This document shows positions 1 through 12,486 of a stretch of 64,000 nucleotides of DNA, piece after piece. The notes beneath the pieces are model-generated. The model made no database searches. It was not told the DNA's origin and saw only the letters and a program-made list of their open reading frames with translations. The translations under genes were made by a program, and so were the position numbers. Source of the stretch: Costus lasius (Eukaryota > Streptophyta > Magnoliopsida > Zingiberales > Costaceae); the NCBI GenBank assembly GCA_027563935.2, contig CM050454.1, forward strand, positions 3,190,001 to 3,254,000, written 5' to 3'. The stretch's first letter is position 1, and every line of letters starts with the position of its first letter.

Positions 1-968
1 AAGTACATATGCATCAGGATACTGGTAAGACCTAGAATGGACCTCATCAGTTATCTTAATAGATATCATTTGATGAGATCTACTCATCTTCCCAAGGAAA
101 GTAAATAATTAATATATGGAGAGCCTTGTAAGAATAATTCGTGTAGTCTAGTTGATGAATGGAGATTTCCAATCCATTCATCATTGAAGAGAAAATTTTA
201 ATTCAAGTAAAAGGGAGAATTGCACCCAAATCCACAAGGATAGGGAACCATCCAGTTTAACAAGTTTCAGCACTAAAATCCATGAGACTCACCTTCTGTG
301 AGGTAAAGCGACAGAATCACTAAAAGTCTAGGCTTACGTGATAAAAATAATCTAATATCAATGGCAAAATAATGTCTTGAACGTATATGGCTACCACAGT
401 TAAGATGAAGTTCCAACTCGTAAAATTACATAGTGATATTCCTTATTGGTACTGACTATATCCAATATAATCATTATAACTACAGATGCGAGATTCGAAG
501 TATCCAATTCTGGTTTACAAGGCATTCATCATCAGCATTCTGCCACTCACAATTTTTTTCAGTATTTCTTTACGGCAACTATTTAAATTCACTACAAAGT
601 GACCTTGATCAATGTACAGTGCCTAGCTTAATACATTATCCTAGCTGATTATACCCATAGAAATTTCTCCTCAAACCAAGTTTTCCTGTTAAGATATCTA
701 TCTCAATGCATCTTATAGATAATTCTTAAAACATAGGTGAAGAGTTCAGTGTCAATGATCTTTGGTTAATATGATTGACCTAACAGTATCAGATGAAGGG
801 AACTCAGCTTTGTTGATGTTTCCTTAGAACTAGAGATGATAAATAAATTTCTACAATGAGACCTAATAGAAAGTAAGTGCAACATAGAGCTAATAGTAAT
901 GCATAAACAAAATAGAAAAAAACTAAAAAACTTTATGCGTAATCAGCAAGAGGATCTGAAACTCAAAC
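1..968 (-). other. Intron or 3' flank of the PRCC-like gene
   Basis: This AT-rich stretch has no open frame with recognisable protein similarity. It begins, on the minus strand, directly at the GT donor that follows the PRCC-like exon, so at least its right part should be intron. I looked for the conserved PRCC C-terminal coding block and did not find it here, so the downstream exon or exons probably lie to the left of the window. Nothing else was recognised. Confidence 0.5.
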
Positions 969-2261
969 CTGATGAGATGGACCGAAAGCTATCCCAGTCA
1001 GCCTAGACTGGTCCTGCCTAGGTCTATTTTTCATCAGCTCATCTTGATTTACCTCCATCAATTCTGAAGGAAACTCATTCCTTCCTCTCTTTCCAGCGAT
1101 CCTCCCCAACTCTGGTACGTCGGAATTCACTGCAGCTGCAGTTTCAGACCAATTTCCCTCATAACTACCATAATCAATAGCACCTCCATAACTTGGATCC
1201 CAATAAGAAGCTGCATTGCTACCGTCATATCCTGGATGAGTTGCTTCTTCCATTCCCAGTGGATCCCAACCACCAGCACTGCTATCTACGATGCCCGTAG
1301 CATTCACATCTTCAGCCCCAATTTCAGTAGGCGCATCAGCCCAACCACCGCGGTAATACTCATCAGCTCCAGATTCGCCATAAGCACTATTTTCCATTGC
1401 TACAGTAAATTCCCCAGTGTTGCTTGCTGAAAAATCGGCATCAATGACGGATCGCTTTGAGGAAGCCGTGGCCGAAGATGGTACGACCCCCAAAGTGCTC
1501 TTAGGGGCAGGAAGAATTGAGAAAAGCGAAGATGAGGCGCCTGGAACGTTGGAAGACGAGTCCTTGACGCTTCTCTTCCTCATATTCACGTTATCCTCTT
1601 CGTCATCAGAATCTTCGCTTTTCAACAAAGATGGGTTCAAAGGGAGTTTAAACTGGACAACCTTCTTAGGGTTTCGATCAGAAGAAGGGGGATTCCCGAT
1701 ATTCAAGGGATTTGGCTGTTCAAATTTCGGTGGCGCAACGGAAGAAAACAAGGAAGGTGTAGAGGTGTCTTTCGGCGGAGGAATAGAGGAAAACATCGAC
1801 TTCTGAGCACTAAATGAGTTAGAGGAAGTCGTATAGGTCGTAAAAACATCAGCTTTGTCCTCCTCCTCCTCGCTACGTTCACCCCCTAATTGTCTGGATG
1901 TAGGTCCAGAAAAGGAAGAGGAGGGTTTGGGCGGAGGAAGAGATGAAAACAACGAGCTTTGGGCTTTGAAGGCGGTGGAAGAGGGCGTACCGGTAGCTAA
2001 TATTCCACTTTCCTCCTTGTCGCCATCTAATTCTCCGAGATGGCTGGGTGTAGACCAGGAAGGGATCGTCGGAGGATGGGAAGAAGCGGAGTCGAGGGAT
2101 CTTGGCGGGGGAAGAGTCGAGAAGAGGGAGGAAGAGAAAGCGACCGAGGGCTTAGGGGGAGGAAGTTGCAGAGACTCGGCGGCGGATTTTTCCTCTTGGA
2201 CAACTCCTCCTCGTTCGTCGTCGTCATCGTCGGAAGCGTAGTTCGCCAACAAGGAATCCAT
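969..2261 (-). CDS. PRCC-like proline-rich protein, 5' coding exon (partial gene)
   Basis: The exon encodes about 431 residues from the ATG at 2261 (Met-Asp-Ser-Leu-Leu). An acidic run of Asp follows at residues 10-14. Then come repeated short modules of the type SLFSSLPPPK, SMFSSIPPPK and SLFSILPAPK, and a Tyr/Gly/Trp-rich middle. The end reads QDELMKNRPRQDQ then LTGIAFGPSHQ, the conserved block of the plant and animal PRCC family. PRCC is a nuclear protein associated with pre-mRNA splicing. The exon stops at a clean donor (CAG/GTTTGAG on the minus strand, exon end at 969). The family's Lys-rich C-terminal block is missing from the window, so the gene is partial. A slightly longer frame upstream of 2261 would need a non-ATG start and is not used. 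The identity is confident; the missing 3' part is inferred. Confidence 0.85.
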
Positions 2262-2339
2262 GGACAAGGAGGGAGAGCGAGGGCACTCCGTCGATGCTCA
2301 GGACCGTAGTTTATTCACCTAAATGAGCCGGCCTTCGTT

Positions 2340-2530
2340 GCTTTTCTGGCCCAAAACATGTATGGGCTTTCTGATCCACTGTTGCTTATCGATTAAAGCC
2401 CATATGTCCTATCTCGCGTTCCTGACCCAAAATATGTGGGCCTTCTGAGCCATTTATTCGTGCATTAAAGCTCACAATCGTATTCTTGCTTTTCTGGCCC
2501 AAACCACGTACGGCCCAAACACTTTTAGCT
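2340..2530 (-). promoter_or_regulatory. Promoter of PRCC-like gene: degenerate tandem repeat with site II motifs
   Basis: Starting about 80 bp upstream of the PRCC-like ATG, a unit of about 70-75 bp is repeated roughly 2.5 times, at about 2340-2415, 2416-2487 and 2488-2530. Each unit opens with a phrase like TTCTGGCCCAAA and ends with a variant of ATTAAAGCCCA. Every unit therefore carries one or more TGGGCC/T (site II) motifs. Site II elements are typical of promoters of ubiquitously expressed plant genes, which fits a splicing-related protein. The repeat is directly visible; the regulatory role is inferred. Confidence 0.55.
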
Positions 2531-2547
2531 CAAAATATACACTAAGA

Positions 2548-3513
2548 CAGGGGTGAGAATATTTCGATTTTTACCGAATTTATCGATCGGTAAATTAGTA
2601 AATCGGTTCAGTAATTTGGTATCGGTTTTTGATTTGGTAATAATTTTTATATAATTCAGTATTTGATTTTCGGTTCGGTAAAAAAATTTTGATTCGATAA
2701 TTTATTGATTTAACGATATACATATATATTAATATATAAAAAATAAATTTTTATTTGTTAACTTCTATTCTCTAACTCTAATAAGTAAATTTATAATCAC
2801 CAATAAGTAAATTTTAGTAGAAAACTAGATGAAAGAGAATGCATATAATCTAAGTTTCATGAATAGAGGTGGGAAATTAGTTTTTACCGAAATCGAATAT
2901 ACAGATTAAAATTTATTATTTTTTTAAAAATCGATATTGAACCGATTAAATAAGTTACCAAACATATACTGAACCGAATTTACCGATTGGTTTTCGGTAA
3001 ATTACCGAATATTAAAAATAAATTTTTTTTACTTATGATGTTGGATCACCATGCAATGAGATTTACCTATTACCTAATTTTGGTAAACCGAATTTACCGA
3101 ACCCAATTGCCCACCCCTTAACTCATGTCTCACGGTATTCGGTTTTACCTATTATCTAATATATAAATTATATCAACTCTTATATAGCGATAAAATCAGT
3201 AATTTACCGAACTGAAAGAATTTTATCGATACCAAAACTGATTAACAATTATACAAAATATATATACCGATACCGTTTTTACCGAATCGAATTTACCAAA
3301 AATTTTGATAAACCGAATTTACCGAATTTATCGAACTCGATTGCCCACCCCTAAACCATGAAACATTTTTTTTATATTTTTTTAATAGATTAATTAGATA
3401 ATATTTATTGTAATTTGGTAATTAAATAAAAAGTTCGGTAATGATATTTTTAATATTGGTAAATCGATAAATTCTTATACAATATCCGGTAATTGGGTAA
3501 AAGTTCAGCCCTA
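2548..3513. mobile_element. hAT-like non-autonomous element(s), nested, rich in ACCGAATT repeats
   Basis: This AT-rich block is filled with direct and inverted copies of ACCGAATTTACCGA-type words. Its left end is CAGGGGTGAGAATAT and its right end, reversed, is TAGGGCTGAACTTTT. The flanking 8-mers are CACTAAGA (2540-2547) and CGCTCAGA (3514-3521), matching at 6 of 8. Internal boundaries of the type GAGGTGGGAAATTAG (about 2875) and TTGCCCACCCCT (about 3108-3119 and 3343-3353) suggest one or two further copies nested inside. The short inverted ends, 8-bp duplications and subterminal repeats fit hAT MITEs. The exact nesting order is not resolved. Confidence 0.5.
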
Positions 3514-4380
3514 CGCTCAGATCCGTTTCATTATATAATCTTTTTGTAACTGATTTCTAATTTATTTCCATGCCATGTGTTCGTTCGGTGGATCCGGATC
3601 AGATAGGACAAGTCGATCCAAACTCTTCGTTAATTAATTGACAATAAGAAAATTACAGCACGTGGATAATTAATCTAAAGTTGGAGGGCACGAGTTCAAA
3701 GTCAGCCAGCCAGACATCTACCCGCCATTTCTGACTCTCCTTTCCCGCCTTATTTTCCTACTCCTTGGATTTTGACGCACGTGTGTCGCTCTAGCGTGAA
3801 TCATAGGTGATAAGTATGTCGCCGGATCCTGCTTCAAAAGTATATATTTTAGATATTTTTTATATTATTAAAGATAAAAATGTTATAATATATTTTTAGA
3901 TTATTATTAAAGAAAACAATTTAATTTAAAGGAAATCAAACGCAACAAGTAACTTTATTATAAGAAAAATAAACATAAAATGCGATAGTCAACATCTTAG
4001 GACAAGTTAGATGAGAAAAAAAAATAAAAGTGGAAATTATAAATATTTTTTGAAAAGGAGAAATAAAATTAAAACAAAATAAATAAATAAGCGATAGGGA
4101 CACGTCATTATCACTAATATTTATGAAGAGCTTAGTCACTACTTATCTAGAGAGATGTGGAGACGCCTATCATCCGGAATCTATGGAGCGAGCATCACGA
4201 ATCTAATCCTAGATTTTCATTTTTCTTATTTCCCTCTTATTCTGGAGGGCCCCGTACTGCTTTCACCACGTGACCACTTGCAATACGTTAAAAGGTACGG
4301 GGCCCACCACTGACCGCGTTGCCGGTGGGCCGTTTTCCATGCGCGGTAAAAAACGAAGACTCCGCGTCGCCACCGCCTCC
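3514..4380 (+). other. Upstream region of the zinc-ribbon gene
   Basis: No coding potential was recognised. CACGTG (G-box) cores are visible near 3660 and 3777 and at 4267-4272; the last lies about 120 bp upstream of a TATA-like site at 4388-4395. The middle part (3830-4130) is AT-rich without recognisable content. Confidence 0.4.
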
Positions 4381-4387
4381 TCGGCTC

Positions 4388-4395
4388 TTTATATG
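4388..4395 (+). promoter_or_regulatory. TATA box of the zinc-ribbon gene
   Basis: The sequence TTTATATG lies about 90 bp upstream of the start codon at 4486. It sits in a short AT island at the edge of a GC-rich transcribed region. Position and composition fit a core promoter. Confidence 0.45.
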
Positions 4396-4485
4396 CGCGG
4401 GACGGCGCCCCCTCCCCAGTTCCCCACGCGACTCTCCCAGCAGCCCAGGCGAAGAGGAAAGGGGAAGAGATCATTGGACTTGGAG

Positions 4486-4692
4486 ATGTGCTTGGTGATG
4501 GTCTGCGGCGCGGCGGAGAAAGTCTTGGGGTCGCAGAAGGCGCCGGGGGACTGCCCCTACTGCGGCGGCGCCGTCGTGGTCGCCGACGTGGAGCGGACCT
4601 ACCGCCTCCTCTTTCTCCAGCTCTGCCGGAAGATCCACCGCAGGTTCTCCTGCTCCCGCTGCTCCCGCCGCCTCGCCCTCGCCTACACTTAA
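4486..4692 (+). CDS. Small plant-specific zinc-ribbon protein, 68 aa
   Basis: A single-exon ORF starts with Met-Cys-Leu-Val. Two CxxC knuckles, CPYC (residues 23-26) and CSRC (56-59), are about 30 residues apart, as in a zinc ribbon; further Cys lie at 2, 7 and 47. The middle (PGDCPYCGG, then DVERTYRLLFLQLC) matches a small conserved family of short plant proteins that I know only as uncharacterised. The C-terminal half is basic. The start is chosen because the N-terminal MCLVMVC is itself characteristic and longer in-frame starts would run into untranslated leader. Biochemical function is not known; metal binding is inferred from the cysteines. Confidence 0.75.
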   Translation: MCLVMVCGAAEKVLGSQKAPGDCPYCGGAVVVADVERTYRLLFLQLCRKIHRRFSCSRCSRRLALAYT

Positions 4693-4967
4693 CGCACCCA
4701 CCCTTGATCATTGTCTTCTCAGATTCGTTTTCCTTTTTTACCACTTGAATTGACACAATAGCTCCATTGTTCTTCACCATAAGTCTCTTTATTTGCTGTT
4801 AATTTCTCTTTCAATCTCATTCAATAACAGTGTACAGGGAAATTTTCATAGCAATGTGTTACTGTACTTGTGAATATTTTGTTCTGAATGTTTGTAAACA
4901 ATAGAGTAGAACTGTACAATTACATTTTAAATGATTTTTTACACATTTAATAATAACAATAACATAT
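4693..4967 (+). other. 3' region of the zinc-ribbon gene
   Basis: AT-rich sequence follows the stop codon and should include the 3' untranslated region. AATAACA/AATAGA-like poly(A) signal variants occur near 4822 and 4901. No other feature was seen. Confidence 0.3.
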
Positions 4968-5409
4968 TGTTAGGATCTATGTGGACTGTGCATCATGTAC
5001 ATACATAATATATTACATTTGGGCATGTAGACGTACATGCATTACAGTAATTAATCATGTATAAATTAATCTCTAAATTATTTATTATCATCTATTAATT
5101 AGAGTATGAAAATGAGCTATTTTATTGTGTAAAATCCCTGGGGCATAATTGTCTTATCTCTGATGGGCTGATAAGTAATTATGTCTATTAGGTTTTTCCT
5201 ATATATAGGTGTGGTCCCTGATTGAGGTGTAAGGTTCTTGTCCAGAGGTTTTCAGTTTGGTTCCCATCGGCCGCCCCGCCTCTCTTGACGAACAACACAA
5301 TCAGTCAGAAGATCACTCCGGTTCAATCACAGCATCATGAAATTTGGTATAATTTATTGCAATATTTTTTTCCATTCAATTTATACAAGATATTAGGATC
5401 GATCTAACA
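4968..5409 (+). mobile_element. Solo LTR, 442 bp, probably copia-type
   Basis: The segment begins TGTTAGGATC and ends GATCTAACA, giving TG...CA termini with a 6-bp inverted end. It is flanked by an exact 5-bp duplication, CATAT, at 4963-4967 and 5410-5414. An internal TATA-like site (CTATATATAGG, about 5200) fits an LTR promoter, which sets the orientation. No internal retrotransposon sequence adjoins, so it is a solo LTR left by LTR-LTR recombination. Copia affiliation is suggested only by the short length. Confidence 0.75.
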
Positions 5410-5835
5410 CATATTACTTTATAAAATAGTACTACTTGTAGATGTAATTGTTTCAGCCTTATCCACTTGGATGAAATCAGCTTGAGCTGAACAACAAATT
5501 ATCAGCAGAAATTAAAGAGTTTCTGAGTTTGCCGACAAGATCTCATCAAAATCTAAGAATAGAATAATTTTAACACTAGCCGAGTTATAATTTGAAGTAA
5601 CTCAACAGTCAGTGATTGTAAATTTCATTCTACCGCTACAAAGTATATTTTTAAATATTTTTTATTTATAATTTTATAGTGTATATAGCATTTCGAATAC
5701 ATAGATCTTCAATTGATAAGCTAATTACTATTTATATGATAAAATTATTGGCAAATTCAGTGTGTATATATATATATATAAATTTAGTTGGAAGAGGAGA
5801 TCACTTAAATTCAGTAATAAAATCAAAATGTCAAC
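5410..5835. other. AT-rich intergenic stretch
   Basis: No genes were seen. It contains a short (TA)n tract at about 5765-5780. Confidence 0.3.
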
Positions 5836-6320
5836 TAGGGATGGTAAGAAAACTCATCCCCGCCTCGCCCCGACCCAAAGTCAATGAGAAAAACCCGACG
5901 GGATAAACTCGGGTCAGGGTCAAGTATGGAAATTCAGGTACCCACCCTGAACCCGATCTCAAATCCGTCCCGATCATTAAAATGACAAATTTACTCATTC
6001 TAAATTATAATTTATGTACAAAATTTATAGTAGTTTGATATAAAAATGATTGTATAGTTTATGTAAAAAAAAATTTATTTATAGATTATGAATATGGAAT
6101 GAAAAATAATTTTAAAATATTATTTATAATATATACTTATTTTTTAGGCCAGTCGAGGTCAGGTTTCCCCCCGGAATTTGGTGTGGGGATGAGTTTTCTA
6201 AACCCGTCGGGTTCGGATTCGGGGTCGGGGTCAAGGTTGGGGTCAGAAATGGGTTTGAGGAAGTTAGGGTTAGGTCAGAATAGCAAAATCCGATCCCGAC
6301 TCGCCCAGTTGCCATACCTA
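5836..6320. mobile_element. hAT-type MITE, TAGGGATGG family, copy 1
   Basis: The left end is TAGGGATGGTAAG and the right end, reversed, is TAGGTATGGCAA. The near-identical flanking 8-mers are ATGTCAAC (5828-5835) and ATGCCAAC (6321-6328), 7 of 8. Subterminal regions are packed with CCGACC/GGTCGGG words, and the core is AT-rich with the phrase TTTATAATATATACTTATTTTTTAG-type that recurs in the other copies. There is no coding capacity. The 8-bp duplication and 5'-TAGGG ends are typical of hAT. Confidence 0.8.
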
Positions 6321-7121
6321 ATGCCAACACTTCAAATCAAGTAGCACAGTGCACAATATCATCTTGATAACATACACTAAAAATTTATAAATTATTTCTC
6401 TCTCTCCGTCCAGACCGAAATTTGCAACGCTTGAGTGCAGGACACTTAAATTCACCAAATTTGACCAATATATTGGTAGTGTTTCTGATAAGACTTTTGA
6501 GATGAAATCAAAGTGTCGTTTTTCTTTTGCTTTTTCTTTATGTATAAAAAGATAAATATTAAATGCACGTGTTTCCACGGATAGTCAAATTAAGTTGCTG
6601 TTTGCTTGGAAAAAGAGAAGACAATTTTGACTCATCAAATAACAAGTTGCAGGAATTGTGCGAAGAATCTAACGATGTTCGCGTTTGTTCTTCTCATGAA
6701 TGGCTGCTGACAGATCTACGAAAGGTACGTTTGATCTAGAGAAATTGAACAAGGCGGCGGCGGCGGCGGCGGCGGCGGTGCCGGCTCCGGATTGTTTTGT
6801 TTTTGTGAGTTGTTTGTGCTGCGCAGTTTGAACTATAAAGAAGCGAGCTTGGAAGCGCCGACATATAAGAGCGGGTTGGACAAGTAGGATAGGAATAGGG
6901 TGGATAAGATACGCCGAATCCACGTCTAATACGGTCGATCATACTTAATCACGATCAGCTCGTCATTGTTGAGAGATTTTATTTCGTTCGTTCAATTTCT
7001 CAACCTGTGTTATTGGAAGGTAAGGACATAAATGTTACGTAAAAAAGCTTATCTAATTAAGGTGTTACAATAATCCTATGCAAGGTGATAGACACAAGGA
7101 TTACATTGACACAATCCTATT
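6321..7121. other. Intergenic stretch with a (GGC)n microsatellite
   Basis: No supported gene. A perfect (GGC) run of about eight units lies at 6753-6778 inside a short GC-rich patch (6750-6800). A short minus-strand frame across it is explained by the repeat itself. Confidence 0.35.
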
Positions 7122-7475
7122 TAGGGTTGTCAAGAAAATCCTAACCCACCCCTCCTTGATGAAAAGACCTTGAGTTGGCCGGATTTAAAAATAAGTTCAG
7201 GTAAAATCCCAGTATTCATTAAGCGAAGCACAATTTACAGTGCGCATAAAAACGAGTTCAAATAAAACTCTAGTACTCATTAAAAAAATATATATATAAA
7301 TAGAAAATTCTTGGCTCTCTCACATCAGGAAATCGATTACATATATTAATATTAAAAATATATACATATTCCTTTTTTTTAGTTGAGGTTAGATTTTCTC
7401 ACACCCGAGTATGAGATAATTTTTTAACCCTTTGGATTCAAGACGGGGGTTAGGTTTAAGAACGATGAGGTTAGG
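7122..7475. mobile_element. Decayed copy of the TAGGGATGG hAT MITE family
   Basis: It starts TAGGGTTGTCAAGAAAATCC, similar to the other family members. It has the AT-rich core followed by GAGGTTAGATTTTCT and GGGGGTTAGGTTT-type subterminal words. The right end and target duplication are not visible, so it is either truncated or too diverged. The assignment rests on word similarity only. Confidence 0.35.
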
Positions 7476-7920
7476 TGTTACGCCCGTGGATTGGCGTGGG
7501 CCTGGGCGGCGGCCCAAGGTCGAGTAGAGGAGGCAGCCTGGTTTTGGAGTAGATCCAGACGACGAGAGAGCAGGTGAATCCAACGGAGGACCCGGATCCG
7601 GCCTGCCTTCTGTCGAAGTGTGCAGAGGCGCGAACTGAGTCGTGCACGCGATGACGACTACTGCAACACAACGGGAGCATGCGGGTGGAGTCGTTGAGCT
7701 GCTATGGCGTGGTCGACGTCCCATCAGCGGCATACTCCCGTTGATGAGAGACGGGCGGGAGCTGCACAAAAGGACGGAGAGGTGCCGCAAGCTCCTCCTC
7801 TCTCTGGTGGGACGGGGGTGTCTTCCCCATGACAATGAGGGACGTGAGCCCGTCGTCTCCACGAGACGGAGACAACGGTGGCGGACGACAAGGGAGGCGA
7901 GAGCGCCTCATACTCCTCCC
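7476..7920. other. GC-rich unassigned segment interrupted by a MITE
   Basis: This GC-rich stretch continues on the other side of the MITE at 8436-8780. Long overlapping frames exist on both strands, but none shows a recognisable domain. It may be a decayed gene fragment or transposon interior. I could not identify it. Confidence 0.3.
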
Positions 7921-8435
7921 TAGGGATGGCAAAAAACCCCATCCCCGACCCGACCCGACCCGACCCGACCCGACCCGAAGTCAACGGGGAAAACCCGAGT
8001 TGACTGGGGGTCGGGTCGGGTTCGGGGAAAACCCGACGGGGGTATAGTCGGGTCGGGGTCGGGTATGGGAATTTAGGTACCCGCCCCGAACCCGCCTCGA
8101 CTATTAAAATAACAAATTTACCCCTTATAAGTTATAACCTAGTTACTAAATTTTAATAATTTATGTAGAAATGATGATATAGTTTATGTAAAATATTTTT
8201 TTATTTATATATTATGAATAAAGAATGCAAATTAATTTTAAAATATTATTTATAATATATATTTATTTTTTAGGTCGGGCGGGGTCGGGTTTCCCCGCGG
8301 GTTCTGGTTTCCCCGCGGGGTCGGGTGTGGGGCAGGGTTTTCTAAACCCGTCGGGTTCGGGGACGGGTTTGGGGAAGTCGGGGTCGGGTCGGGGATGGCA
8401 AAACCCGACCCCGACCCGCCCCGTTGCCATCTCTA
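7921..8435. mobile_element. hAT-type MITE, TAGGGATGG family, copy 2 (perfect TSD)
   Basis: The left end is TAGGGATGGCAAAAAACCCC; the right end, reversed, is TAGAGATGGCAACGGGGC. An exact 8-bp target duplication CTCCTCCC lies at 7913-7920 and 8436-8443. The subterminal blocks consist of tandem GACCC/GGGTC words, which may be transposase-binding repeats. The core is AT-rich. It is the best-preserved of the four clear family members in this region. Confidence 0.9.
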
Positions 8436-9603
8436 CTCCTCCCCAAGCAGCAAGCAAATGGCAGCAGCAGAGGCCACTTTCCCCCACAAGCGGCGGACAG
8501 AGGTTCACCGCCTCCTCCTTCCCTCAGGCGATGATTTCGGTGACGTCCCCGGCAAAAACTCTGGCGACGCAAGATTGGACAAAGAGGAGAGGAGCTAAGC
8601 GTGTATGGAGAGGAGAAAGATTTTATGTAACTAGTGGTCTTGGAAGAATAAGATCGGTGAAAATTTCCCCTCACCGACATCTATTTCTTGTGCTTTCGGC
8701 CGACCGATTCCAGCCATCTTGCCAACCTCCGGCCGGTGACCTTCTGGCGTCCAGAGGGATGCCGACGAAGTAGGCTAAGGGCGAAGGGCACAAGCAGCCC
8801 CTTCCCTTCTGACGGCATTGCGTGTTTGATGCACACGAGCAGATTCATTTGAACAAACATGGTAGTCGAAACGAGGCATGCAGTCAAAATCAACACCATA
8901 GAGAAATTTTGAAATAGCCAGACGGGAATTGCTGACATGGCACACAATTAGCTAATTAAGCGTGATTAGCTTAATTGGGGCCTGACATCAAGACATATTT
9001 TAGCCGCCTGATTCTTTATGACTTTACTTTTGATAAGACAAACTAGTTTACTCATAACAATTACGCCTAAAAAGAAAGGCAAAGCTAATTCAACAAAACC
9101 ATAAACGAGCAACATAGAGTATAAGCTCCAACTCAACATTAATCTAGACATGTTTTACAGCTCACTAATAATGATGAAGTAAGATGAGGGTACGAGGTCA
9201 AAAGACATAAAGGGGATCAAATTTTCTTCAAGTGATAAAGCAATAAATTGGATGCTTCAAGAAAGTAAAAATATCTTTCCACATTACTTGAGAAGAAAAA
9301 TGACAAGGCTAAAATTCAATGTCGTAATATAATATGATCAGAAAATGAAACCCCACCTGTTGAACTCACAATATATCCGAAAAATTCCTATATTGAGGTT
9401 TCTGTATAGCCCCGTAAAAAGGCTTCATTGAGGCACATCTGACTATATGAGTTGTAAATAGTTTGTCCAGTAAAAAATGAAAGAATATTTAACATTCATT
9501 TTATATAGACGACCTTAATTTAATCTCATCAAGTTAAATTTGAGGGAGTATACAAAAAAAATCTCCTTAACCAATAACCTTGCCTAGATTATATCCTTGC
9601 AAT
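8436..9603. other. Intergenic region between two MITEs
   Basis: The first 350 bp are GC-rich and continue the unassigned segment left of the MITE. The rest is AT-rich. No gene, tRNA or recognisable element was found. Confidence 0.3.
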
Positions 9604-10061
9604 TAAGGATGATAAAAAAAATCTATCCTCGCCCCATCCCGATCCGACCTAAAGTCAACGAGATAAACCCAAATTAAAGAAAATCAATCGGAATCAGGTA
9701 TAAAAATTCTGATACCCACCCCGAACTTAATTCGATCATTAAAATAATAAATTTACCTTTTTAAAATTATAATTTAAGTACTAAATTTATAACGGTGTGA
9801 TGTAAAAATAATTGTGTAATTTTTTAAGATATTTTTTATTTATAAATTATGAATATAGAATAAAAAATAATTTTAAAATATTATTCATAATATAAACTTA
9901 TTTTTTTAAGCCAATCAAAGTCAGGTTTCCCAAAGGGTCGAGTTTCCCTATAGGGTTGAATGTGAAATTAAGATTTCTAAAACCATCAAGTCCGGGGTCA
10001 GGGATGGTGTCCGGGGTCAAGTTTTACCATCCCTGACCCCGACCTCCTATTGCCATCCCTA
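9604..10061. mobile_element. hAT-type MITE, TAGGGATGG family, copy 3 (diverged)
   Basis: The left end is TAAGGATGATAAAA; the right end, reversed, is TAGGGATGGCAATAGG. The flanking 8-mers are CTTGCAAT (9596-9603) and CCTGCAAT (10062-10069), 7 of 8. Internal words match copies 1 and 2 but many C/G positions have become T/A, consistent with an older, methylation-decayed copy. Confidence 0.75.
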
Positions 10062-10416
10062 CCTGCAATCCATTGAACACAGCAATACTCATCTTGCCTA
10101 GGATTCTTAAGCAAGATTATATCACTGCAATCCATCGCACATAGCAAAACTCATGTGACCCATGCTGTAAGATTCTTTTTTTTTTTTAAAGCTATAGACG
10201 GACAAACTTTTTTATACTTTGTAGTCACCGAACATTTTGAGCGCATGATAAAATGAGATGAGAACTAAATGTGTGCATCTAATTTCTTAATATTAATGAT
10301 CAATACAAAGTAAAGCAAGCAAATTATATCGGTTAGGGTATATCTCGAGAAAACAGTCAGATTTATGTTTATAAGCAAATCCTCGAGATTAAAACCCATT
10401 TCGCCTGCATCACTAA

Positions 10417-10502
10417 GACTATGTTGAAATCCACGAAGAAAAGAATGAAAAGTATAATGAATCTATATTAAAACCGTGGATTTCACGTAACAAAACATAG
10501 CC
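10417..10502. mobile_element. PIF/Harbinger-like (Tourist) mini-MITE, 86 bp
   Basis: The ends are GACTATGTTG and, reversed, GGCTATGTTTTG. GAAATCCACG recurs inverted further inside. It is flanked by TAA at 10414-10416 and 10503-10505, the 3-bp duplication typical of Tourist elements. Confidence 0.6.
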
Positions 10503-10917
10503 TAAATTTCAACCTACAACTTGGCAAAACGTATTTATAAGAAAAGAAAACTAGGAGCTATATGCCATATTAGCATGAAATAGATGACCAAATATCATGC
10601 AGAAGGCTTCCAGAAAATATACTAGAATAAATGAATTAAAATTGTTGATGCTATAGTAAAATAAAAAATATAATAGAAAAAATGAATTACAATGAATGGG
10701 CACCAGATATCTTCAACCAAATTAAATACTAGCAAAAGATGATTTGAATATCATAATACATCCTAAAGGAGAAAGATACCAGTACAAGTAAAATCTCCAA
10801 AACTTGATTAAAAGCACCAAAGCTGCAAAGCTTGATTAATAATCCAAAAGTACCTATAAAAGCAAACTTCAAATCGTTTTCCTCAAGGACAAAAGACGCT
10901 AAGAACATATTCAGTTA
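10503..10917. other. 3' flank of RPL7
   Basis: AT-rich sequence downstream of the RPL7 stop codon. It should contain the RPL7 3' UTR at its right end. Nothing else was recognised. Confidence 0.3.
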
Positions 10918-12376
<1,459 letters not shown>

Positions 12377-12486
12377 CTCGAGAACTCTGGATCAGATCAG
12401 CAAAAGGAAGCAACCCGCAGATCGTAAATGCAGCACGAATAGAGAACGAAGTTTGATCAAGAGATCAATCCAGGAAAAACGAAGCC

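Noticed and set aside
1417..2241. Long plus-strand frames opposite the PRCC-like exon
   Set aside because: They are antisense shadows of a low-complexity Ser/Pro exon with clear family similarity on the minus strand.
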